Source: Chloracidobacterium sp. (GTDB taxonomy: Bacteria; Acidobacteriota; Blastocatellia; Pyrinomonadales; Pyrinomonadaceae). From it: a stretch of DNA of 40,964 nt. This document shows positions 17,401 through 26,201 of this stretch, in pieces; the stretch's first letter is position 1, and each line of letters opens with the position of its first letter. A model generated the notes under the pieces. That model did not search any database. It worked only from the letters and a program-made list of their open reading frames with translations, and was not told the DNA's origin. The stretch is from the NCBI GenBank assembly GCA_025362075.1, contig JANYIL010000214.1:1-40964 (forward strand), written 5' to 3'. The translations under genes were made by a program, and so were the position numbers.

Positions 17401-18660
17401 TTAAATCAAACAATCCCTCAGGATTTCCGCGAAACGGTAAACATCTGCAAAGGAATTATATAGCGGAGCAGGGGCGACACGGATCACGTCAGGTTCGCGC
17501 CAGTCGGCGAAAACGCTGCGAGCGATGATGCGTTCGTGCAGCCCCCGGTCACTGACGCGGATCGAGAGCTGGCAGCCTCGCTGATTTGGATCTCGCGGCG
17601 TGATGATGTTGATTCGCTCATCGGCGATCTCATCGATCAGCGACTGGAGGTAGCCGGTCAATTTTCGCGACTTTTCGATCAATGCGGGCATTCCCGCCTC
17701 TTCAAAAATTTCGAGCGATGCACGCATGGCTGCCATTGGCAGCACCGCCGGATTAGACGTCTGCCAGCCCTCGGCACCGGGGATCGGCTGAAAATCCGGC
17801 TCCATCAGAAACCGCCTTTCCTTGTTATGTCCCCACCAACCGGCAAATCGCGGCAAATCAAAATTATTTGAGTGACGCTCGTGAATAAAAGCTCCGCCGA
17901 CCGCTCCGGGACCGCCATTTAGATATTTATAAGAGCACCACGGAGCGAAATCGACACCCCAATCATGCATTTTCAGCTCGATATTTCCGGCTGCATGCGC
18001 CAGATCAAACCCGACGACGGCTCCTGCCCGATGCCCCGCCTTAGTGATCGCCGCCATGTCAAACGCCTGTCCCGTCAAATAATTGACGCCGCCGAGCATT
18101 ACGAGAGCAATGGAGTCGCCTTCGCGTTCTATGATTTCGATGATGTCCTCGGTGCGCAGCGTCGATTCACCCGTCCGAGGCGTAAGTTCGATCAAAGCGC
18201 TGTTTTGAGCGTGAAATCGCAGATGCGACTCAACGGCATACTGGTCCGACGGGAACGCGCTTTTTTCAATAACGATCTTATACCTCTCGGTAGTCGGCCG
18301 GTAAAATGACACGAGCAAAAAATGAAGATTGACGGTCAATGAGTTCATCATGATCGTCTCGTTCGGCATCGCCCCGACAATTGTCGCCATTCGCTCGTTC
18401 AGTAATTCGTGATAGCTCAGCCACGGATTTTTTGCATGCATGTGGGCATCGACACCGAGCGTTTCCCAATCCTTAAGTTCCTGCTCGACGTAGCCCCGCG
18501 CAGTCTTTGGCATCAACCCGAGCGAGTTGCCGGTGAAATATATCAGCTCACCGCCAGCGACTTGGGGGAAATGAAAACGCTCGCGAAATCCGCGAAGTGG
18601 GTCGGCTGCATCCATCTCCGTCGCCGAGTCAATTGTTAAGGTCTGATCATTCATCATCAT
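17401..18660 (-). CDS. kynU: Kynureninase
   Basis: FPQVAGGELIYFTGNSLGLMPKTA, VGFDLAHAAGNIELKMHDWGVDFAPWCSYKYLNGGPGAVGGAFIHERH (PLP lysine region), GWWGHNKERRFLMEPDFQPIPGAEGWQTSNPAVLPMAAMRASLEIFEEAG. Start taken at one of the ATGATGATG codons ending at 18660. Confidence 0.95.
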   Translation of the reverse strand: MMMNDQTLTIDSATEMDAADPLRGFRERFHFPQVAGGELIYFTGNSLGLMPKTARGYVEQELKDWETLGVDAHMHAKNPWLSYHELLNERMATIVGAMPNETIMMNSLTVNLHFLLVSFYRPTTERYKIVIEKSAFPSDQYAVESHLRFHAQNSALIELTPRTGESTLRTEDIIEIIEREGDSIALVMLGGVNYLTGQAFDMAAITKAGHRAGAVVGFDLAHAAGNIELKMHDWGVDFAPWCSYKYLNGGPGAVGGAFIHERHSNNFDLPRFAGWWGHNKERRFLMEPDFQPIPGAEGWQTSNPAVLPMAAMRASLEIFEEAGMPALIEKSRKLTGYLQSLIDEIADERINIITPRDPNQRGCQLSIRVSDRGLHERIIARSVFADWREPDVIRVAPAPLYNSFADVYRFAEILRDCLI

Positions 18661-19060
18661 CGTCGTCCAGCCATAAAGCGATAACGTCCACATCGTAACG
18701 CTCCAGAATAGAATCTGCGGTCATCAGCCGAAGCCCGTGAATTCTGGCCTGAGCAACAAGCAATCTGTCGAACGGATCCTTATGATGTAACGGCAGCTCG
18801 GCGACCGCACAAGAATCCCGGACACTAATATTAAGTCGCGACAGCCCCGCGGCAGATACAACGCTGTTTATAAACTCCGCCGGAGCGGATGGCAGAGTGA
18901 GACGGCCCTTTGACCATTTAATCGCTATCTCCCAAGAACTTGCCGCAGAAAAAAATATTGGTTGATCAGGGTCGTCCAGCAGCGTCTTTGCACTCTCCGA
19001 CAACCGCCCACCGATACCCGCCGCCCAGAGAAATACATGTGTATCTAAAAGAATACTCAA
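18647..19060 (-). CDS. PIN-domain type II toxin (VapC-like)
   Basis: MSILLDTHVFLWAAG, SSWEIAIKWSKGRL, LPLHHKDPFDRLLVAQARIHGLRLMTADSILERYDVDVI. Start overlaps the antitoxin stop (ATGA). Confidence 0.93.
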   Translation of the reverse strand: MSILLDTHVFLWAAGIGGRLSESAKTLLDDPDQPIFFSAASSWEIAIKWSKGRLTLPSAPAEFINSVVSAAGLSRLNISVRDSCAVAELPLHHKDPFDRLLVAQARIHGLRLMTADSILERYDVDVIALWLDDDDDE

Positions 19061-19272
19061 CTATACTCCTCAAACTCCTCAAGTGGGTCGTCAAAATTAT
19101 CGTGAATCACGATCTGCCCCTCATACATGCCGATCCAACTCCCTTTCTTCGGTATGGGTGTGAGTTTCACAGTCTCCACGCCATTTCGCGTGATAACGAC
19201 CTCTTCGCCTTCCAGCGCCTTGTTGATCATCTGGCTAAGTTTTGATTTTGCTTCGTAAACGCTGACCTTCAT
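19057..19272 (-). CDS. Phd/YefM-family antitoxin
   Basis: MKVSVYEAKSKLSQMINKALEGEEVVITRNGVETVKLTPI, immediately upstream of the PIN toxin. Confidence 0.93.
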   Translation of the reverse strand: MKVSVYEAKSKLSQMINKALEGEEVVITRNGVETVKLTPIPKKGSWIGMYEGQIVIHDNFDDPLEEFEEYS

Positions 19273-19433
19273 ATAACGATAATAGTCTAGTCAGCTAATC
19301 TAGTCAATATTTTATCAACAAAAAACTCAACTTACGCATTATTTGATCTTATGGCTCTTTAGCAGGCCAAAAACCAGGATCGCGTAAGGTGAGTTATTTA
19401 GTTATCGCGCGGCCGCAACTTCGCCCGCATACA

Positions 19434-19817
19434 TTAATTCGCCTGTGCCGCATCGGCAAATGTCACGTTCTTCAATTTAAGCGCCGCCGCAATAGTTGCA
19501 TCGTCATCCTTTGCGGTTACCGCACCTTCCCACGCGTCGTGACCATGTTCAACCCAAGCCAGCAAAGTTCCCATTCTGGTATTAAGGAACGAGAGAGTGC
19601 GCCCATTCACGTCTGCGGGAATATTTGCCAAAATATCTTTGATTGCGCTTGTTGCCGCTATCAGACTGCCGTCATGAAAACCGGACTCCTCGGCGTCCAA
19701 AAGCGATACCGGCATACAATCGCCGGAACCATCGGTACACCCAACATGATCTTTTATTTGATACCCGCAATTTCCCGCCCTACAAAACGGTTCAATATTG
19801 CTATTTTCGTAATTCAT
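19434..19817 (-). CDS. Hypothetical protein with Cys-rich N-terminus
   Basis: RBS GAGGAG about 8 nt before the ATG on the minus strand. N-terminus contains CRAGNCGYQIKDHVGCTDGSGDC; no family recognised. Confidence 0.6.
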   Translation of the reverse strand: MNYENSNIEPFCRAGNCGYQIKDHVGCTDGSGDCMPVSLLDAEESGFHDGSLIAATSAIKDILANIPADVNGRTLSFLNTRMGTLLAWVEHGHDAWEGAVTAKDDDATIAAALKLKNVTFADAAQAN

Positions 19818-19924
19818 AATAATCTCCTCTTTTATTTGTCCTCGACTCCTAAATTACCGAAACAAATCGTCGAAATATTTGTTTCGCGGGAGAAAAGAAT
19901 TTTCGCGTTGAAAATTCGTCAAAC

Positions 19925-22879
19925 TTATCTAAAATCGCTCATCATTACCACGTCCGAAGAATCATTACCGCGTGACAGAGCAAAACCCGTGCCGTCCCGC
20001 GCCACATCAAACCGGGAAATTTGCCCCGATTCAAAGAAGGTCAACTGTTTGGGCGGGTTGTTATCTAATGTTTGACTCCACAGATTATGATTTCGTTTTC
20101 GGCTGTCCGTATAAACCAGAGCCTTTCCGTCAGGCGTCCAACGAAAGTCTCTCGATTTAATAACCAGCGGCAAATCAAGGATCTTTAACGGTGCTCCACC
20201 GTCAATCCGGTAAATCGCGATTTTTTCCGGATCGCCATAATCACAAGCGAAAACTTTACCGTCGGGCGAAACAACAGGTCGGTCTGCTAAGGTATTGGTC
20301 AGTTGAATCGGATTTCCGCCCTCCACATTTACTTTCCAAACAGTGATTAGATCGTAGGAGTTAACTCGTTGATAAACTATCCACTTGCCATCAGGCGTAA
20401 AACTCGCCTCATTTTCCTTATCCGGCGTTTCGGTCAATTGAACCGGATTGCCGCCATCAATATCAATTCGCCAAATTTCATTATTGCCGGTTCGAGTTGA
20501 AGTGAACGCGATATATCGCCCGTCGGGTGAAACCACAGGTGAAAAATTTAAGCCCTGGTCAAAAGTTAATTGCCGATTGCCGCTTCCGTTGGCATTGACT
20601 ATCCAAAGGTCGTTAGTGCGGGTCGTTATGACGCTGTAAACAATTCTGCCGTCAGGCACCCAGGCCAGGCCTGACGTTCCCTCGTCTCTGCCTTCCTCAT
20701 CCGTGATTTTTTTGGTGGAGTCCGCTTTCTCATCCCGCGAAGTCCAGATGTTGAAAAGCCGTTCACGCTTGATGGCAAGCAGCGATTTATTATCCGCCGT
20801 CAGACCCAAACCAAGATAAGTGCTGAAATCGTTGGTTATGCGCTGAGGTTCGCCGCCCGGATATGAAACCGTCCAAACCTGCGAAAATTTTGTTTCCGGA
20901 TCGCGTGCGGATAGAATAACTCCGCTTCCGTCCGCTAGCCATGCAAGACCATTGATATTAAGCCATTTCAAAGTTGAAAAACGCTTTTCCGTGCCGTCCG
21001 CGACTGAAACTTCCGTCAGATAAAACTCGGTTTTGGCCGATGAATAGACGGAACTCATAATTGTCTTGCCATCAGGGCTCCACGATACCCACTCCGGGGT
21101 TTCCCATTCAGCATAAGTCGCCAGAATGCGTTGTGAGCTGCCCTTGCTGTCCGCAAGTATCAATGATTTGTCGGCGCGAACAAACGCTAACATCTTCCCA
21201 TCGGGCGAAAAAGTTATATGTCCTTTAACGTCGCCGGTTATTTTCCGAGGATTACCGCCGAGGACCGGGATCTCAAAGAGGTTTCCTGCTGCATTACTTT
21301 CGGAAACGGTGTAATAAATATAGTTTCCGTCCGGCGTAAAGGTCAATCCACGATATTCAACCTCGGACGGCTGCACCAGCTGAACAACCGACGAAGTTGC
21401 AACCTGCCGGACCATCAGTGTTTGTTTGCCCTCATCCCGCAACGCATAGACGATATATTTTCCGTCGGGCGAAACCGAAACGATGTTTGTCGCGGTTCCG
21501 TTAAATGTCTGCTTTGTGAGACGCATCGTCTGAAAGGCATTCGAGGTGCTGACCGATGATCTCAATTTAGACACCCCGAAAATGCCACCCGCAATCAATA
21601 CGACAAACGTGGCGATACCCAGAACCATGAAACTCGGACGCGCCCTGACCTCGCTCACGGCTTCGCTGATAAATGAGCTAATGCTCCCTGAATAAAGACC
21701 GACCCGGCCCGCAGTGACGGCAGCATATTTAGCGTCAGTAACCCTTTCCGGATTTAGATCGTCGATAACACGCAAACTCGGAGGTTCAGATCTTTCCCCA
21801 AATTCGAGTGTACGTCGAAAATATTTTAAGTCCTCAAGCAGTTCGCCCGCCGTCTGGTATCGGGCGTTTGGATTTTTTCGCAGGGTTTTACGCACGATGC
21901 GTTCCAATTCGACCGGGATGTCGGTAACAAATTCGGCCAGGTGCGGCGTTTCGGTTTTTAATATGGCGGCGATGATATCGCTGGTTGTCTCGCCCGGAAA
22001 AGGCAGCCTGCCGGTAAGCATCTGAAAAAGCACGACGCCAAAGCTCCAGATATCGCTGCGAGCATCGACGTCTTTTCCGCGTGTTTGTTCGGGAGACATA
22101 TAGGCGGCCGTACCCATGATCATTCCCGCCTGTGTATTTAGCAGTTCGCGGGTTTGCGCCTCAAAATCGGCCTCGGACCTGTTCTTGTCGGTCAGTTTTG
22201 CCAAACCGAAATCGAGCACTTTCACGATCCCGTCATCGCGGAGCATGATGTTGTCGGGCTTTATGTCACGATGAACAATGCCGACAGCGTGCGCCGCCTC
22301 AAGTGCGCCCGCGATCTGGATCGAGAGATCCATCTGCTGCATCAGGGAGAGGTTTTTCATTTTGATGGCGTCATTCAGTGTCAGGCCTTGTACAAATTCA
22401 ATGACGATGTAATGCATTCCGTCGCACTCATCGATTTCATGGACGACGATTATGTTGGGGTGATTCAGGGCCGAGGCTGCCTTAGCTTCCTGAAAAAACC
22501 GTTTTAGGTTTGATTCGTCCTCATCGAATGTGGCGTTCAATATCTTGATCGCAACACGGCGTTCCAGCTTTGTGTCCTCGGCGAGATAAACCTCGCCCAT
22601 TCCGCCGGTTCCGATCTTTCGTATGATTTGATAATGATTGAGAAGGTCGCCTTTCTTCAATTCCAGGCTATCGGCAACAAACCTGTCGGCGACCTCGCCG
22701 ACGGCCGGGGATTCCAGAAAGTGATCGGCGCTCTCATAGAATGACAAGAGAGACTCGACCTCACCCCGCAATCTCTCGTCGCCGCTGCAATTTTGTGTGA
22801 TAAAATCGGCGCGCCGCTCCGGTTCCAGACGCAAAACGCCGGCAAATATTTCTTTTACTTGTCGCCAGTCTTCTTTCAC
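19925..22879 (-). CDS. Transmembrane Ser/Thr protein kinase with extracytoplasmic TolB/WD40-like beta-propeller
   Basis: YQIIRKIGTGGMGEVYLAEDTKLERRVAIKIL, IVHRDIKPDNIMLRDDGIVKVLDFGLAKL, TM helix SFMVLGIATFVVLIAGGIFGV, repeated SPDGKYIVY-type blades. Confidence 0.95.
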   Translation of the reverse strand: MKEDWRQVKEIFAGVLRLEPERRADFITQNCSGDERLRGEVESLLSFYESADHFLESPAVGEVADRFVADSLELKKGDLLNHYQIIRKIGTGGMGEVYLAEDTKLERRVAIKILNATFDEDESNLKRFFQEAKAASALNHPNIIVVHEIDECDGMHYIVIEFVQGLTLNDAIKMKNLSLMQQMDLSIQIAGALEAAHAVGIVHRDIKPDNIMLRDDGIVKVLDFGLAKLTDKNRSEADFEAQTRELLNTQAGMIMGTAAYMSPEQTRGKDVDARSDIWSFGVVLFQMLTGRLPFPGETTSDIIAAILKTETPHLAEFVTDIPVELERIVRKTLRKNPNARYQTAGELLEDLKYFRRTLEFGERSEPPSLRVIDDLNPERVTDAKYAAVTAGRVGLYSGSISSFISEAVSEVRARPSFMVLGIATFVVLIAGGIFGVSKLRSSVSTSNAFQTMRLTKQTFNGTATNIVSVSPDGKYIVYALRDEGKQTLMVRQVATSSVVQLVQPSEVEYRGLTFTPDGNYIYYTVSESNAAGNLFEIPVLGGNPRKITGDVKGHITFSPDGKMLAFVRADKSLILADSKGSSQRILATYAEWETPEWVSWSPDGKTIMSSVYSSAKTEFYLTEVSVADGTEKRFSTLKWLNINGLAWLADGSGVILSARDPETKFSQVWTVSYPGGEPQRITNDFSTYLGLGLTADNKSLLAIKRERLFNIWTSRDEKADSTKKITDEEGRDEGTSGLAWVPDGRIVYSVITTRTNDLWIVNANGSGNRQLTFDQGLNFSPVVSPDGRYIAFTSTRTGNNEIWRIDIDGGNPVQLTETPDKENEASFTPDGKWIVYQRVNSYDLITVWKVNVEGGNPIQLTNTLADRPVVSPDGKVFACDYGDPEKIAIYRIDGGAPLKILDLPLVIKSRDFRWTPDGKALVYTDSRKRNHNLWSQTLDNNPPKQLTFFESGQISRFDVARDGTGFALSRGNDSSDVVMMSDFR

Positions 22880-22922
22880 TGCAATACTCCGTAAAAAATG
22901 CGAACCGAAAAAACCTTGCGAC

Positions 22923-23699
22923 TCAAGCAGCGGTAAATCCGCCGTCGATCATGTGAATTGAGCCGGTGCAATACGATGCTTCATCGCTTGCGAGAAACAG
23001 GGCGAGGTTTGCGACCTCTTCGTTGGTGCCGTAGCGTTTCAGCGCAATCGACTCAGAAAAGCCCGTCCGCATTGCGCCGGGGTCGTCCGGTGACAATTGC
23101 GTTTCGATCGAGCGGATCATCCTATTGTCTATCGGCCCTGGACCGATCGCGTTGACGCGAATATTGAACGGCCCAAGCTCTAGAGCTGCGGTTTTTACCA
23201 GGCCGCAAACGGCGTGTTTGCTGGCGAAATAGGGCGCACCGCCCGGAACACCGATCACGCCCGCTATTGAAGACAATGCAATTATCGAACCGCTGCCGCG
23301 TTTTTTCATCGGCTCGACGCAGTATTTCATCGACAGCCAAACGCCGATCACGTTGGTACGGAGAACTTCCTCAAAATTCTCAACCGTTTGATTCTCTATC
23401 AGCGCAATTTTGCCTTCGGTACCCGCGTTTGCCAACAGGATGTCCACACCGTCAAAGGCTTCGACGGTGGCGTCAACCGCCGCTGCCATAGCTTTTTCAT
23501 CCGCTGCGTCCGCGACAAATATGGCCAAACTATTATCTATTGCAAGCCTTTCCCGCGTCTCCTTCAACTTCTCGGCAGAACGCCCGACGAGCATTACGCT
23601 GGCACCTTCCGCAAGGAACCGCTTCGCCGTTGCCTCGCCAATACCGCCTGTTGCACCGGTAACGATGGCGACTTTTCCATCCAATCTTTTCTGGGTCAT
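22923..23699 (-). CDS. SDR-family oxidoreductase
   Basis: GKVAIVTGATGGIGEATAKRFLAEGA, LLANAGTEG, YFASKHAVCGLVKTAALELGPFNIRVNAIGPG, SYCTGSIHMIDGGFTA. ATG at 23699 preferred. Confidence 0.95.
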   Translation of the reverse strand: MTQKRLDGKVAIVTGATGGIGEATAKRFLAEGASVMLVGRSAEKLKETRERLAIDNSLAIFVADAADEKAMAAAVDATVEAFDGVDILLANAGTEGKIALIENQTVENFEEVLRTNVIGVWLSMKYCVEPMKKRGSGSIIALSSIAGVIGVPGGAPYFASKHAVCGLVKTAALELGPFNIRVNAIGPGPIDNRMIRSIETQLSPDDPGAMRTGFSESIALKRYGTNEEVANLALFLASDEASYCTGSIHMIDGGFTAA

Positions 23700-23726
23700 A
23701 TTCAGTCTCCGTTTTTGGGGGAGATT

Positions 23727-23843
23727 CACCACAGAGTCACTGAGTACATAGAGAAATATGATTATGAAAGTGTAGTTCTGATTTATAAATCAAACTTTCA
23801 GATCATCTCAAAAAAATCTCCGTGTTCTCTGTGCCTCTGTGGT
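23727..23843. repeat. Inverted repeat, 'CACCACAGAG' family
   Basis: Left arm caccacagagtcactgagtacatagaga; right arm reverse complement ACCACAGAGGCACAGAGAACACGGAGA; about 60 nt loop. Confidence 0.88.
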
Positions 23844-23857
23844 AAATAATTCTTACG

Positions 23858-24313
23858 TTAGCGTTTCGGTTCTAAAACGATTTGCCGAGCAAGGCGGTTG
23901 CCCAAAACTTCCCTGATTAGCAGGCGGTCGCGATATCCCTGCATTTGTTTGGCGTCATCGCCAACGACTGTTTGGGCCAGATTGTCCGCTTTGCCTAGAT
24001 TGGCCTCGTATGATGCCAGATCTTTGTATTCGGTCAAAAGCAGCATATTCCAATCTGTGGTGCTGTGGGCCTCGGTTTGAATAGCCATATATGAAAGGAT
24101 AATTCCTTCCTTTTTGAGAGCTTCCTGCTGTTTTTTCCAATCACTGGCAAGGTAATTTTTGTATGCACCGTCCATTCCGGGTTTCATCGAGATAACGCCG
24201 ACTACCCAAACCGACCCGTCATGGTAAGGGCGATTGACCTGAGCGGATGTGACAATGCTCAGTGTCATCATTAGGACGAAGAGCGAAAAAACTAATACTA
24301 GATTGCGTTTCAT
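23858..24313 (-). CDS. Small secreted protein, uncharacterised (possibly ferredoxin-like dimeric alpha-beta fold)
   Basis: Signal peptide MKRNLVLVFSLFVLMMTLSIVTSAQ, VVGVISMKPGMDGAYKNYLASDWKKQQEALKKEGIILSYMAIQTEAHSTTDWNMLLLTEYKDLASYE. RBS before the ATG. Confidence 0.75.
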   Translation of the reverse strand: MKRNLVLVFSLFVLMMTLSIVTSAQVNRPYHDGSVWVVGVISMKPGMDGAYKNYLASDWKKQQEALKKEGIILSYMAIQTEAHSTTDWNMLLLTEYKDLASYEANLGKADNLAQTVVGDDAKQMQGYRDRLLIREVLGNRLARQIVLEPKR

Positions 24314-24333
24314 AATTTTTCTCCTGTTTTTTG

Positions 24334-24486
24334 GTCAGAACCACCTGCGGTAGCGGGTGGTTTAGCTTAACGATTTTGGTACTTCGTCAAAATTTAGGAA
24401 GTCAGTCTTTAACCATGCTACCGCAGGTGGTTCAGGCTGATGGCGTGAGTTGTTAGAACCCAGTCGCTATCGCTCCCAGTTCTGAC
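24334..24486. repeat. Cluster of three REP-like palindromes (one inverted pair plus one degenerate copy)
   Basis: 24335-24363 tcagaaccacctgcggtagcgggtggttt; 24411-24434 aaccatgctaccgcaggtggttca (inverted); 24453-24486 reverse complement GTCAGAACTGGGAGCGATAGCGACTGGGTTCTAA. Confidence 0.85.
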
Positions 24487-24491
24487 AATGG

Positions 24492-25313
24492 TTACGGAAT
24501 TATGGCTCCTGCAGTTGCCCACGCTTGCCAATGGCCGTCGCGTTTGATCCAGGTGTCGGTAAATCGGATCCTGCGGTCGTATGCGGCGCCCTTTTCGTCT
24601 TTCCCTTTTGTTCGATAGATGCCGGTAACGATGGCGGTTTTGCCGTCGACGCGAATATTCATGTCTGATGTCTCGGTCAACTCGACAGTCCCTTTGTCGT
24701 TCATCGTGTCCGCGATGTCCGCTACCTTATTCGACAGTTTTCCAGTTACTGAGCTGACGCTGCTAAAGTCGGCGGCGTAGTTTTTCTCGAACCATGCCTT
24801 GTCGCGTTTTGGTGAGGCGTCATTCCAGTCCTGCTCTAAATACCAGAGCGTCGCAACATCGTCCATTCCGTTTCCGGCGTTGCTCACAACCTGCCATTTG
24901 CCGCCGCGTTTTTCGAGAACATGAACGCTGCGGGTATAAAACGTCTCCGGCTTTCCGCCTTCGCCCTCGGGCGTCCAGACAGTATTTCGGTGCGTGATAG
25001 TCGCGGAATTAGAGGTACACGAGATCATATAATGGTCATGCGTCACCTTATCCGCCCCGGCCGGATTTGCTTTATTACGCTCAAATGTTTTCATGGTGCC
25101 GTCAATGGTTGCCGTTTTGTTTTGCATCCCCGGCAGCCCGACATAATCATCGGCGTAAATATTCGTCAGCGCGGCTTTGTCGCCGGTTTCGCCGGCCTTG
25201 CCCCACGCGCGGTCAAACGCCTCCAGAGCTGTTTTGTCGGCATTGCCGCATTCGCCGAAAGCGTATCCGACAAAGGCAAAAGTCATAACGAATATCGCAA
25301 AAATACTTTTCAT
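24492..25313 (-). CDS. Secreted protein with two tandem SnoaL/DUF4440-like (NTF2 fold) domains
   Basis: Signal peptide MKSIFAIFVMTFAFVGYAFG. Two domain copies, each running from an initial helix to a W/H-K-R-G-G/H-WQ motif (EKRGGKWQVVSNAG and IKRDGHWQAWATAG). Confidence 0.85.
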   Translation of the reverse strand: MKSIFAIFVMTFAFVGYAFGECGNADKTALEAFDRAWGKAGETGDKAALTNIYADDYVGLPGMQNKTATIDGTMKTFERNKANPAGADKVTHDHYMISCTSNSATITHRNTVWTPEGEGGKPETFYTRSVHVLEKRGGKWQVVSNAGNGMDDVATLWYLEQDWNDASPKRDKAWFEKNYAADFSSVSSVTGKLSNKVADIADTMNDKGTVELTETSDMNIRVDGKTAIVTGIYRTKGKDEKGAAYDRRIRFTDTWIKRDGHWQAWATAGAIIP

Positions 25314-25521
25314 AATTTTTCATCTCCGTTTTTTGTCAATGAGTGCAAAAGCTATGAGTTTCAGTTTGGCCGCGCCGCACTCGCATCGAGCGTAGCCTCA
25401 CAAGCATTCCGTGACCTCTCGCGTGTTTCCGAGACTTCCTTTTTCGGAAAATTTCAAGCTTTCGGTTGATAAAACTGCTTCCACTAATTTAATGCGTCAT
25501 TTTTCAAAGAACCGTACAGAT

Positions 25522-26091
25522 TTATTTTGTCAGTTCGCGATGGAGCCATGCCTTAGCCATCGCCCAATCGGTCGCGACGGTGGTTCGGGAGAGTTGCATT
25601 GTTTCGGCTGTTTCCTCGAGAGTAAGGCCGCCAAAGTATCGTAATTCGACAATGCGGGCCTGCTGCGGGTCGTGTTCCGCCAGGCGGGTCAATGCCTCGT
25701 CAAGCGCGATCAGATCGACGCTTTGCCCGCTTTGGATAACGGTTGCGTCTTCGTCAAACTGTAAAGTCTCGGCGTTTCCGCCACGCTTTGCCCGATTTTT
25801 TGCCCGAGCGTGATCGACCAAAATTCTCCGCATAATATTCGCCGCGATAGCATAAAAATGCGCCCGGCTATTAAACCGCAAATCGTGCTGGTCGATTAAT
25901 TTGATATACGCTTCGTGAATTAAAGCAGTGGTTTGCAGCGTGTGATTGGGACGTTCGCGACGCAAAAATCTGGCCGCCTGCCGATGCAGCTCGTCATAAA
26001 CGAGCGGCATTAGATCTTCCAAAGCCCGCTGATCCCCGTCGCTCCATTCGTGCAGCATTCGAGTAATCTCGTGAGATTCACCCATATTCAC
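25522..26091 (-). CDS. ECF RNA polymerase sigma factor (TIGR02999-like)
   Basis: ITRMLHEWSDGDQRALEDLMPLVYDELHRQAARFLRRERPNHTLQTTALIHEAYIKL, IVELRYFGGLTLEETAETMQLSRTTVATDWAMAKAWLHREL. Confidence 0.94.
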   Translation of the reverse strand: MNMGESHEITRMLHEWSDGDQRALEDLMPLVYDELHRQAARFLRRERPNHTLQTTALIHEAYIKLIDQHDLRFNSRAHFYAIAANIMRRILVDHARAKNRAKRGGNAETLQFDEDATVIQSGQSVDLIALDEALTRLAEHDPQQARIVELRYFGGLTLEETAETMQLSRTTVATDWAMAKAWLHRELTK

Positions 26092-26201
26092 ATCTCGCCT
26101 ATTATTAACGATTTAACGGGAGAATATATCGGGAATTTATGCAAGTCAAGATGATCGACGCGAATTGAATTTCGACCGTTTGGCGTTTAATAATGGAATT
26201 T

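Noticed and set aside
19389-20075. 228-aa plus-strand ORF
   Set aside because: Antisense to the 19434 gene (good RBS) and the kinase 3' end. Composition is Arg/Ile/Pro-rich with no recognisable family, so it is likely spurious.
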